Assembly: GCF_002434265.1 (NCBI RefSeq)
Contig: NZ_DJJS01000005.1
Coordinates: 174,650 to 238,649 of the forward strand
DNA: 64,000 bases
Direction: 5' to 3'
Source of the DNA: Pseudomonas sp. UBA6562
GTDB taxonomy: Bacteria > Pseudomonadota > Gammaproteobacteria > Pseudomonadales > Pseudomonadaceae
Of this stretch, positions 51,116-63,100 are shown piece after piece (position 1 is the stretch's first letter; each line of letters starts with the position of its first letter). Position numbers and translations under genes: made by a program. The notes under the pieces are model-generated. The model was given only the letters and a program-made list of their open reading frames with translations. It had not been told where the DNA came from and searched no databases.

Positions 51116-54100
51116 CTAAACCACATGCACGCTGTTCTGAATCCACAGTTGCTGGCTCGGGTCTTGCTGGGCCGTGTACTGGTCGTAGTCGATGCCGTCC
51201 GCCACGCCCTGGCCCGCCAGGCTCCACTGCTCGCCGAGCAGCACCGAGTCGGCGCCGTCGCCTTTGATCAGCAATGGGCTACCCGCGCCGTCGTTCAGCG
51301 CCAGCACGTCCTCTAGGCTGATGCTCAGGCTCACCGCGCTGGTGGCGTTGAGGTCGAGCACTTCCAGGTCCTGCACCTGACCGACCAGGCTGCCCAGGTC
51401 GATGCTGGCGTCGCCGCCTTGCCAGAGCAGGGTGGTGCCCTCGGCGGCGTCCTCGACCTGGGCAAAGGCGTCTTCGCCCAAGGGCGCGTCGGTCGTGGCA
51501 GCGGCGTCGGCGCCATTGTTGGCCGTGGAGACATCCCGTGGGTCGTCGCTGACTGCGTTGGCCGACTGCTCGTCCGTCTCGGCCACAGCGGCCATCAGCA
51601 AGGTGGCCTCGGGGTTGTCGTCCAATGCCGCCAGACGCTGTACCCCAGTCACCGCACCCTCGGCCACGGTGATCTTCAACTGCGCGGTGTCGACGCTGCC
51701 GTTCGGATGGGTGAGGGCGTAGGTGAACTGATCCACCTGGCCCACCACCGAACCGCCCAACCCGGGCTTGAGCGTGTAGCTGTAACTGCCGTCGGCCTGC
51801 ACCAGCAGAATGCCGTACAGCCCGACCACGCTGATGCCGTTGTAGCCCGGCACTGCGTAGGTGTTGGCGGCGGTCTGCACGCTCAGGGTGGTGAGGTTCG
51901 AACCCAGGGTGTCGCCGGCCAGTAGGTTGCCGGTGGCGACGCTGGAACGGTCGACCACGAACTCGGTGAGCGACTTGGTGCTGGTGTTGAGCGTGGAGTT
52001 CAAGCTCGACCCCAGGCCCAGCAAGCCGCTGGCCTTGACCGTGACCTGGTAGGTGCCGGCGCTCTGGTTGGCGAAGGTGTAGCCGCGCGCGGTGTTGTTC
52101 ACCAGGCTCAGCAGGTCATTGCCGTTGACGGTCTGCACGGTCACGTACTGGCCACTGGCGTTGAGCTTCTGCAACTGCACCGAGGCACCGCCGAGCAGCG
52201 CCAGCAGGTTGGTGGAGGTCAGTACCACTTGCAGATCGGCGGTGGTGCCGGCGGCCACGGTGTGGCCCAACACGCTGGATTTGACGCCCGCCAGCGCCGG
52301 CAGGTCGATGCGGGCGAAGTCCTGGGTCGCCGTCGTGACCTTGTTGGCCAGCACCACGTTGCTGCGCCCCACGTCGTCCACGGCATCCACCAGCCGTGCC
52401 GGCGCGGCGAGGTTGCTGTCGTTCCACACCTCAGTGGCCTGTGGGCTGTCGATGCGCACGTAGAGGTTGGCGGTGTCGCTCTTGCCGTTGGGGTGCGCCA
52501 ACTGATAGCTGAACACATCGACCTTGCCGACGCTCGCGGTGCTGCCGTTGGGGGTGTAGGTGTAGCTGCCGTCGGCACGGATCAGCAGGCTGCCGTACTG
52601 GCCCTGGACCGTGGTGCCGGCCCCTGCCGTGACGTAGCTGCCGGCCTTGAGCACCTGCAATACGGCGCCGCTGTCCGGCCCGAGGATGTCGCGGGTGCCG
52701 TCGACGCCCAGGTCGCTGACGACGTTGCCGGCCAGCGCCGTGCCCGTGCCGGTGAACTGGGTCAGGCTGGTGGTTTCGATGTCCAGACGGGTGTTGACCG
52801 TGGTCAGCACGCCCAGCCCCCCGGACCGCGTCACCAGCTGATAGTCACCGGCCTGCAACGTGCCGATCGTGGCGCGCAGCCCCACCCCCGGCAGCAGCAC
52901 CAGGGTCAGCAACGCCGAATCGTTGGCGGTGGCGATGTCCACCCAGGCGCCGCTGGCATTCTTCACCTGCAGGGTGAAGGTCGAGCTGTTGAGCAGGCCC
53001 AGCAGGTTGTCGGTGCTCAGGGTCAGGACCGGATTGGCGGTAGTGCCGGCGGCGACCGTCCAAGTGAAGGTTTTGCTGGTGTTGAGGCCCACCAGCAGGG
53101 TGTAGCTGTCGTTGATCGGTGCTTGCGTGACGACCACCGGTGCCAGGTTGACCACGGCGGTCGCCAGGTTGTCGCTGGCCACCACCGGCAGGTTGACGTC
53201 GATGTCCGGCGCCACCACCGTGGCGTTGGCCGACACGTTGCCGCGCGGGTCGGTGAGGCTCACAGTCAGGGCCTGGCCGTTGTCCTGCGCCGGGTTCAGC
53301 ACCACGCTGAACAGCCCCGTGGCGCCGATCACCACACCGCTTTGCAGCACACTGCCGTCGGCGCCGCGCACGGTGACGCTGGCGCCCACTTCGCCGCTGC
53401 CGGTGAGCAGCGTGCCGGTGGCGTTGACCAGCAGGTTGCCGGCCAGGCTCGGTGGGGTGAAGTCGGGCGCCACCACGGTGCTCACAGGCGAGACGTTGCC
53501 CGCCCCGTCGGTCAGGGTGACGTTGAGGGTTTCGAAGTTGGCCTGGGGCGTGGTCAGGGTGACCACATAGGTGCCGTTGGCCGCCACCGTGGCACTGCCG
53601 ACGATCGCGCCATTGCTGCGCACGGTCACCCGCGTGCCGGCCTCGCCCGTGCCGGTGAGCACCGTGCCCGCCGCGTTGATGGCGACGCTTGGCGCGGTGG
53701 GCGCCGTGGTGTCGGCGGCGGTGAGGGTGGCGCTGGCCGACAGGTTGCCGGCGCGGTCGGCCTGGCGCACGGTCAGCACCTGGCCATCGAGCTGGGCGCT
53801 GGGCAGCGTCAGTTCGAACTGGCCGTTGGCAGCGACCTGCACCGTACCCAAGGACACGCCGCCCCGGCCGCTGACGCTCACCAAAGCGCCAGCCTCGCCC
53901 GTGCCGACCAGGCGCAAGCCGCCGTCGAGCAGTTGCAGGTTGCCCGGTGCGCCAGGCGCTTGCACGTCCGGCACGCCGTAGTCGAGCACGATCGAGCCGT
54001 TACCGGCGGCATCGGTCTGCTGCACGCTGAGGGTCTGGCCGTTGAGCTGCGGGCTGGCCAGGGTGACGACGAAGGTACCCGCCGCCGAGACCAGCGCGGT

Positions 54101-57100
54101 GCCCAAGGTGGCGCCCAACGCGCTGCGTACCGTGACCGTGGCGCCGGCCTCGCCCGTACCGCTGAGCACCAGGCCGTTGCCCGACAGCGAAGTGACCACC
54201 GGTTGCGCCGGAGGCGTGGTGTCGAGCGCCATCAGCACGAACGGCTGCGACGCGCCGCCGCTGGAACTGGCGACGACTTCGAGCATCTGGCCGTTGAGTT
54301 GCGCTTGCGCCAGGGTGATCTGGAAGGTGCCCTGGGGTGTCGCCACGGCGGCGCCGAGCTGTGCCCCGACGGCGTCGTATACCCGCACCTCGCTGCCGGC
54401 CGTGGCCAGGCCACTGACCACCAGGCCGTCGACGCTGAGCAGCACGCCGGTCGGCGCTGCGGGTACGGGTTCGAGTGGAGCGTTGAACGTCTCGGCCAGG
54501 GACAGGTTGCCAGCCACGTCGGTCTGTGTGACTAGCAAGGCGGCACCTGGCGTGGCAGGCGGTGCCAGCACGACCTGGAACGTGCCGTTGGCGGCTACGA
54601 CGGCGCTGCCCAGGGTCGTGATGCCCTCGACCACGCGCACCGTGGCGCCGACTTCACCGCGTCCGACCAGCAGGCCGTAATTGGTGTCGATCGACAGGTT
54701 GGTCACCAGCGGCGGTGGCGTGGTGTCCAGGGCGACCACGGTTTGTGCCTCGGAAGCATTGCCTGCGGCATCGGTCGCGCTGACGGTCAGCGTCTGGCCG
54801 TTGAGCTGCGCAGGTGTGATCGGCACCGCGAATACGCCACCGATCGGTACTTGCACGCTGCCCAGCACGACGCCGTCGGCGCCACGCACGGTCACCGTGC
54901 TGCCCACTTCGCCTGTGCCGGTAAGCAGCGTGCCCGCGGTATCGAGGCTGAGGTCGAGCAGGGGCGCCGGTGGCGTGAGGTCCTGCGCGGTGAGCAACAG
55001 AGGCGCGGACGGGTTGCCCGTGGCGTCCTGCGCCACGATGCTCAGCACCTCGCCGTTCTGCTGCGCGGTGGCCAGTTCGAGGACGAACAGGCCATCGTCG
55101 TCAATCACGCCTTGGGCCAGCACATTGCCCAGATTGTTGACCACCGTCACCCGCGCGCCGACTTCGCCGCTGCCGCTGATCTGCGTGCCGTCGGCATTGA
55201 GGCTGGCGACCACCTGCGCCGGTGGCGTGACGTCCAGCGCCACCAGGGGCGTGGGCAGCGACACGTTCTGGCTGGCGTCTTCGAGGGTGACCTGTAGGCG
55301 TTCGCCATTGCGTTGCGCAACCTCGAGTTGCACCACGAAACGGCCGTCGGCGCCCACGCTGGCGGTACCGATCGTCGCACCGCCCAGGCTGACCCTGACC
55401 GTGGTACCGGCCTCGCCCGTGCCGCTGAGCTGGTTGCCTGCGCCGTTGAGCGCCAGGTTGTCCGGCGCCAGTGGCGGCGTACGGTCGGGTGCGGTGATCT
55501 GCACCGCCTGGCTGAGGTTGCCGGGCGGATCGGCCTGCTGCACGTCGAGAATCTGGTTGTTGATCTGCGGTGGATCGAGCTCGACGCGGAATGTCTCGTC
55601 GGCCTGCACCAGACCGCTGCCCAGCACTTGGCCTGCGACACCGCGCACGGTCACCGTCGACCCCGGTTCGCCGCGCCCGGTGACCACGCTGCCGTCGACG
55701 CTGATCTGTACCGCGCTGAGCGGTTCGGGCGGGGTGAAGTCCGGGGTGTTGAGGACCAGCACCGGCGACAGGTTACCGGCCGCATCGGCCTGTACGAGGC
55801 TCAGGGCCTCGGCGTTGGTCAGCGCCGGAGTCAGGGTGAGGCTGAAGTTGCCGCTGGCATCGACGGTCGCCGTGCCCAACGGCTCGCCAGCCGTATTGCG
55901 CACTGTCACCACGGCGGCCACTTCGCCGCGGCCGGTCAGCGTCACACCGTCGGCGGAAATGCTCACGTCGCGCAGCAGGGCGGGCGCCGTGGTGTCCGGG
56001 GCAGTGAGGTCGGTGGCCGCCGAGCGGTTGCCGGCCGCGTCGGTGAGCACCACGTGGAGGATCTGGCCATTGGCCTGGAGCGGCGTGAGCGCCACTTCAA
56101 AGGTGCCGTTGAGCAGCACCGTCGCGCTGCCCAACAGGGCGCCGCTGGCATCCAGCACACTGACCTGGGCACCCGCTTCGCCGGTGCCCAGCAGCACACC
56201 GCCGCCGCTGGTGAGGCGCAGCTCGGCCGGGGCTTCGGGTGTCGTGCGATCGGGTGCCAGCAGGGCGATGCTGTCGGAAGTGTTGCCAGCCGCATCGGCC
56301 TGTGTGGCGTTGAGACGTTCGCCGTTGAGTTGCGCGGCATCGAAGGTGACGCTGAAGCTGCCGTCGGCCGCCACCTGGGCCGTGCCCAAGGTCAGGCCGC
56401 CGCTACCGCTGACGCTCACCGTGGCGCCGGCTTCGCCCTTGCCGCTGAGCACCAGGCCATCGGCGGACAGCGACAACTGCGTCAGGGGCTGTGGCGCGAT
56501 CAGGTCCGGCGCTTGCAGCGTGGCCGGCAGCGACAGCGTGCCGGCGGCACCCTCGGCGCTGATTTCCAAGCGCTCGCCGTTGGCCTGGCGGCTGTTCAAG
56601 GTCACGTCGAAAGTGCCGTCCGCAAGCACCGCCGCGCTGCCCAGCAACAGCCCGTTGGGACCGTATACCTGCACCGTGCTGCCGGCACTGCCGACGCCAC
56701 TTATGCTCAGGCCGTCGTCGGCCAGCAGCAGTTGGGTGGGCGTCTGTGGCGCGGGGATGGCCGGTACGTCGAAGGTCAGGGCGGGCGATGCGTTGCCGTT
56801 GGCGTCCACTTGCACGATGCCGAGCGGCAGGCCCGGTGTGGCAGGCGGATCGAGGGTGATCGCGAAGCGCCCGTCGGCATCGACCACGCCGGTGCCGAGC
56901 ACGGTGCCGTTCGTGTCGATGACGTTGACGGTGACGTCGGCACCGGCTTCGCCGTGCCCGGTCAAGGTCGCGCCGTCGGCCGACAGCGCCAGATTGCTGA
57001 CGAAGTCGGGCGGGGTGGTGTCCGCGGCGACCAGGTTGGCCACCGGCGAACGGTTGCCGGCGGCATCGGTGGCGGTCACCTGCAACGCTTGGCCATCGAC

Positions 57101-60100
57101 CTGTGGCGCCGCGAGGGTCAGGCGGAAGGTGCCATTGGCTTCGACCAGGGCGGTACCCAGCAGCAGGCCTTGGGCATCGCGCACCTGCACGATGCTGCCG
57201 GCTTCGGCGCTGCCGGTGAGTTGCAGGCCACCGCTGGCCAGCAGCAGATCGCTGGGCGCGGCGGGCGGCGTGAGGTCGGGGGCGATGACCGGTACGGCTG
57301 CCGAGGCGATGCCGCCGGCGTTGATCTGCACCGCGCTCAGGCGTTCGGCGTCGAGTTGTGCGGCGTCCAGCGTAAGAACGAAGGTGCCGTTGCCGGCCAC
57401 CGTCCCGGTGCCAATCAACGTGCCCGCCGCGTTGCGCACCTCCACCGTATTGCCCGCTTGGCCCAGACCGCTCAGGGTCAGGCCGTCGTTGTTCAGCACC
57501 AGGTTGCTCAACGAGGCTGGCGGTTGCAGGTCGGGGGTGGCCAGGGCGATCGCCGGCGACAGGTTGCCGGCCGCGTCCGCTTGGGTCACGCCCAAGGTCA
57601 GGCCCGTGGTTTGTGGCGGTGTCAGCGCGACCACGAACAGGCCGTTGTCGGCCACGGTCGCGCTACCTACCAAGGTGCCCTCGGGCGTACGTACGCGTAC
57701 GCTGGCGCCGGGTTCGCCGGTGCCGGTGAGCTGGCTGCCGTCGGCGCTCAGCACCAGTTGCCCGACCGCCAGCGGTGGGGTGCGGTCAGGGGTGGCCAGG
57801 GCGACCGGCTCGGAGGTGTTGCCAGCGCGGTCGGTCAAGGTGATTTGCAACGGCGCACCGCTGACCTGGGTGATCGGCAGAGTGATCTGGAACTGCCCGA
57901 CCTGGTTGACCGTGCCGGTGGCGAGCACCAGGCCGTTGGCGTCGCGCACGGTCACCAGCGCGCCGCTTTCGCCCTGGCCGCTGACCACCGTGGCGGCATC
58001 GTTCAGGCTCAGGCCCGAGGCGACGGCCGGTGGCGTGATGTCAGGCGCATTGGCCGAAATCGCCAGCGAGAGATTGCCCGCCGCATCGGCTTGGCGCACC
58101 AGCAGGGTTTCGCCGTTCACCGGGGCGGGGTTCAGGGCCACGCTGAACGCACCGGTGGCATCGACCACGGCGCTGCCGAGCAGGGCGCCGCCGGAATCGC
58201 GCACGGTGACGGTCGCGCCCACTTCGCCACGCCCGCTCAAGGCCGTGCCATCGCGTTCGACCCGTGTCACCAGAGGGGCCTCCGGCGCCGTAACGTCCGG
58301 TGCAACCACGCTGACCGGCGCCGACACCACGCCTTGCAGCGAAGCGTTGACCTGTAGCGTCTGGCCTCCGAAGGCGGCGATGCGCAGGAACACCAGGAAG
58401 GTGCCGTCCGTGCCCACCGTGCCGGTGCCCAGGGTCACACCCCCGGCGACCACGCTGATCTGGCAGCCGGCCGTGCCCACGCCGGTGAGGCTGAAGCCGT
58501 CGGCGCTGAGCTGCAATTGGGACGGCGTCTCGACGACGGTGCCGAGCGGGCCGTCTACCGGCGTCGGCACTGCGTTCTCGTTGCCGGCGGCATCGACCAC
58601 CACCAGCTCGGCACTGTCGCCAGCCAGCAGTGCCGGCAGCAGAGGCACCACGAACGTGCCGTCGTTGCCGACCTGTACGCGGCCCAACTCAATGTCTGCG
58701 TTACGCACGACCACCGTGCTGCCCGGCTCGGCGTTGCCGCTGATGCTGGTGCCGTCCAGGCTGACCGAGACGTTGAGCGCGGCTTCGGGTGGGGTCGTAT
58801 CGGGGGCGTTGAGCAGCGCCTCGACCGAGGTCAGGCCGGCGCCATCGGTGGCGATCAGGCTGATCAGCTCGCCGTTGGTCAGCGCTGCAGGCAGGGTCGC
58901 GGTGAAGGCACCGTCGGCTTGCACCGGCACGGTGATCAACTCGAGCCCAGCGGCATCGCGCAGGGTGATGCTCACGGCGCCAACGGCCGTACCGCTGACG
59001 GTGCTGCCGTCGACGCTGACGCTGCCCAGCGGCGCCTCCAGCGGCGCGGTGTCGGGCGCGTTTACGTCTGTGGGGATGGAGGTGTTGTTCGCCGCATCGG
59101 TGAGGGTCACCTGCAGGGTCTGACCCTCGTTTTGCAGCGGCGCCAGGTTGACCACGAACAGGCCGCCGGGCTGCACCACGCCCTGGCCGAGCAGAACGCC
59201 TGCGCCGTTGCGTACTTCCACGCGGCTGCCCACTTCGCCCGTGCCGGACAACTGGTTGCCGTTGGGGCTGATCTGTAGGTTCTCGGGTGCCAGGGGGGCG
59301 CTGGTGTCATTGGCCGTGTAGCGTACCGCCACCGAAGCGTTGCCCTGTGCGTCGATCACCACCACATCCAGTAGTTGGCCGTTGATCTGCGCAGGCAGAA
59401 CGACCTGGAAACTGCCGTCGGCATCGACCAGGACATCGCCCAGCACCACGCCCAGCAGGGTACGCACCTCCACAGTGGCGCCCGGTTCGGCGGTGCCGAT
59501 GAGCAACGTGCCGTCGACGCTGAGCGACAACCCCGCGGCAATGTCGGGCGCTTGCAGATCCGGCGCTTGCAGGTCGACGCCCGTAGACACGTTGCCGCCG
59601 CCGTCGGTCAGGGTCGTGGTGAGAAGCTGGCCGTTGAGTTGGGCGGGTTGCAGCGTCACGCGGAAGCTGCCGTCTTCGGCAACGATGGCTGTACCGACCA
59701 CGCCGTCGGCGTTGCGCACGGTGACGGTGGTGCCGGGTTCGCCCACGCCGATCAGCACGCTGCCGTCGGGCAGCAGTTGCAGGGCGCTGGCAGGCTCTGG
59801 CGTCTCCAGGTCCGGGGCGCCGACCGTTGCTGGAGTGGACAGGTTGCCGGCCACATCGCGCTGTTCGACGGTCAAGGTCTGGCCGTTGGTTTGCACGTCA
59901 TCCAGGGGCACGCTGAAGCTGCCGTCCGCAGTTACCACGGCAGTGCCCAGCACGAAGCCGTCAGGCCCGCGCACGGTCACGGTGGCACCCGCTTCGCCCT
60001 GGCCGCTGACAGTGGCGCCATCACCGCTGACCAGCAACTGGGTGACCGGCAATGGCGGCTCGATGTCGGGTACGGCGAAGTTCACTGTGGCCAGGTTGCC

Positions 60101-63100
60101 GGCGGCGTCGCTGGCTTCGATGTCCAGCGCTTCGCCGTTGCGTTGCGCCGGGGTGAGGGTGAGGCTGAAGCGGCCTGCGGCGTCGACCGTGGCGCGGCCC
60201 AGCACGTTGCCGTCGATGTCGCGCACCGTGAGGGTGGAGCCCGCCTGGCCGAAGCCGGTCAGCAGCGTGCCGGTAGCGTCGACGGCAAAGCCCGAGGGTT
60301 GCAGCGGGCCGAGCAGGTTCGGCGCGGTAATGCTGCCGGGCGTGGAGACGTTGCCGGCGCCATCGGTAAGGACGACGTCGATCCCTTGGCCGGCGACCTG
60401 CGCCGGGTTCAGTACCAGGCTGAAGCTGCCGTTGCCGTTGACCACGCCATTGCCCAGCGCTTGGCCATCGGCGCCGACCACCTGCACATTGGCACCCGGC
60501 TCGCCGCGGCCGTTGAGGGTGGTGCCGTCGGCGCTCAGTTGCAGGCCGGACGGCGCCGACGGCGCGGTGATGTCCGGGGCCACAGCCGGGGTGGGCAACG
60601 AACTGTGGCCGGTGGCATCGACCACGACCAGGCTGAAGTCTTCGCCGTTGGCCAGTGGCGGAACGAGCGGCAACTGGAAGTTGCCTGCGGCATCGGCGCG
60701 CGTCTCGCCCAATTGGGTACCGGCGGCATCTTGCACCCGCACCTGGCTGCCCGCTGGCGCGGTGCCACTGACGCTGGCACCGTCTGCGGCCACCACCACG
60801 TTGGCCGGGCTTGGCAGCACGGCGGCGTCGGGTACGTTGAGCGACAGTTCGGCGGAGCGGTTGCCGGCCGTGTCGATCTGTACCAGGTTCAGCGCATCGC
60901 CTGCGGCGACCGCAGTGTCCAGGGCGACGAGGAAGGTGCCGTTGTCGGCCACCACGGCGGCGCCCAACAGCGTGCCATTGGCGTCCCGTACTTCCACGCG
61001 GGCACCGACTTCGCCGCGGCCGGCGACCAGCCCGTCGAGCACGCTCACCACCACGCCGAGCACCAGCCCCGGCGGGGTGACGTCCGGTACGTTGTAGTCC
61101 AGCGGCGTCGAGCGGTTGCCCGCGCCATCGATCACTTCGATCAGCAGGGCTTCGCCGTCGAGCAGCGGGGTGTCCAGGCTCAGGCTGAAGCGGCCCTGGG
61201 CATCGACCAGGGCTTGCCCGACCAGAGTCCCATCGGCATCGCGCACCTCCACCCGCGCACCGGCTTCGGCACTGCCGCTCAGGGTCTGGCCGTCCACCAG
61301 CAACAGGTCGGTGGGTTGTGCGGGCGCAGTCAGGTCGGGTGCGTCGAGCGAAGCGCTGGCGGAGTTGCCCGCTGCGTCGGTGAGGGTCACGCGCAGCGCG
61401 CTGCCGTCGATGACGGCGGGCGCCAGGTCGAGGATGAACTGGCCATCGAGCGCCACTTGGCCCTCTGCCAGCACTTGGCCTTCGGCGTTCAGCACACGCA
61501 CCGTGGCACCGACTTCGCCGCGCCCGGACAGCGTGGCGCCGTCGGGGCTGATGGCCAGGGCCGTCGGTGCGGCCGGTGGCGTGGTATCGACCGGTACGTC
61601 GATCTGCGGCGCCGTCACGCTGCCGGCTGGCGACGTATTGCCCGCGTTGTCGGTGGCGCTGACCTGCAACGGCTGGCCGGCGACTTGGGCCGGTTGCAGG
61701 GTGACGCTGAAGCTGCCTGCGGCGTTGGCTTGGGCGCTGCCGAGCACATTGCCTTGGGCGTCTCGGACCTGCACTTGGCTGCCCGCTTCAGCACGGCCGA
61801 TGACGGTGCGTCCGTCGGCGCTGACCAGCAAGGCGCTGGGCGCATCGGGTGCGGTGATGTCGGGCGCGACGATGGGCACGGGCAGCGAAGCGTTGCCCTC
61901 GCCGTTGACTACGACCACTTGCAGTGGCTCGCCGTTGGCCTGCGGTGGATCGAGCACCACGTCGAAGCGGCCCTCGGCGCCCACGCCGACGCTGCTCAAG
62001 ATCTCGCCGTTGGCGCCGCGCACCTGCACCGTAGTGCCCGGCGTGGCGCTGCCGCTGAGGCTGCTGCCGTCCGCGGCCAGCACCAGATCACTGGGGCTGA
62101 GCGGCGGCGGGGTCAGGGGTACGAGGTAGTTGACCGGGACCGACGTGAGGCCGGCTGCGTCGGTCTGTACGAAGGTCAGGGCGCTGCCTGGCAGGATGGC
62201 CTCGGTCAATGGCAGAAGGAAGTTGCCATCGACGCCCACCACGCCGCTCGCCAACAATTGGCCGTTCGTATCGCGCACGCTGACCGTGGCGCCCGCTTCA
62301 CCGCGCCCGGCGATGAGCAGGCCGTCGGCACTGACCACGATGTTGCCGACCAGGTCGGGGGCGGTGCTGTCAGGCGCTTGGAAGACCAAGGGCGACGAGC
62401 TGTTGCCCGCCGCATCGATCAGGCGTACGTCCAGCGGCTCGCCATTGAGCTGGGGCGTGTCGAGGGTGAGGCTGAAGCGCCCGTCGGCATCGACGCTGCC
62501 ACTGCCGATCAGCACGCCGGCGGCGTCGCGCACTTCGACCTGGGCACCGATCTCGCCGGCACCGCTGAGCAGGTCGCCGTCGATCAACTGCAGGTCGCTT
62601 GGCTGTTCCGGGGCGGTGAGGTCGCGGCTGGTGATCAGGGTCGGTGCCGAGACATTGCCGGCGGCATCGACCAGAGTCACTCGCAAGGTGCTGCCGTCGA
62701 TCACCGCCGGTGCGAGGTCGAGGCTGAAACGGCCGTCGGCGCCGACCGTGGTGCTGGCGACGAGGTTGCCTTGGGCGTCGCGTACCTGCACCTGGGCGTT
62801 GGCTTCGCCGCTACCGGTCAGGCGCACGCCGTTCGGGGTGAGCGCGAGGTCGAGCGGCGCCTGCGGTGGCGTCACGTCTACAGGCGGTTCGAGGTTGGGC
62901 GCGGTGGTGCCTGCGGGCGTCGAGACGTTGCCGGCGGCATCCTCTGCGGTCACGCTCAGGGCCTGTCCTGCGGTTTGTGGCGGGTCGAGCGGCACGGCGA
63001 AGCTGCCGGCGGCGTTGACCACGGCGCTGCCGATCTGATTGTCCTGGGCATCGAGCACACGCACGGTGCTGCCCGGTTCGCCACGGCCGGTCACGGACGC

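Noticed and set aside
52229..59123. Very long plus-strand open frames (768 and 1,480 codons) opposite the adhesin
   Set aside because: They mirror the codon bias and repeat structure of the minus-strand adhesin, have no ribosome sites and give low-complexity Ser/Thr/Ala/Pro-rich sequence without homology.
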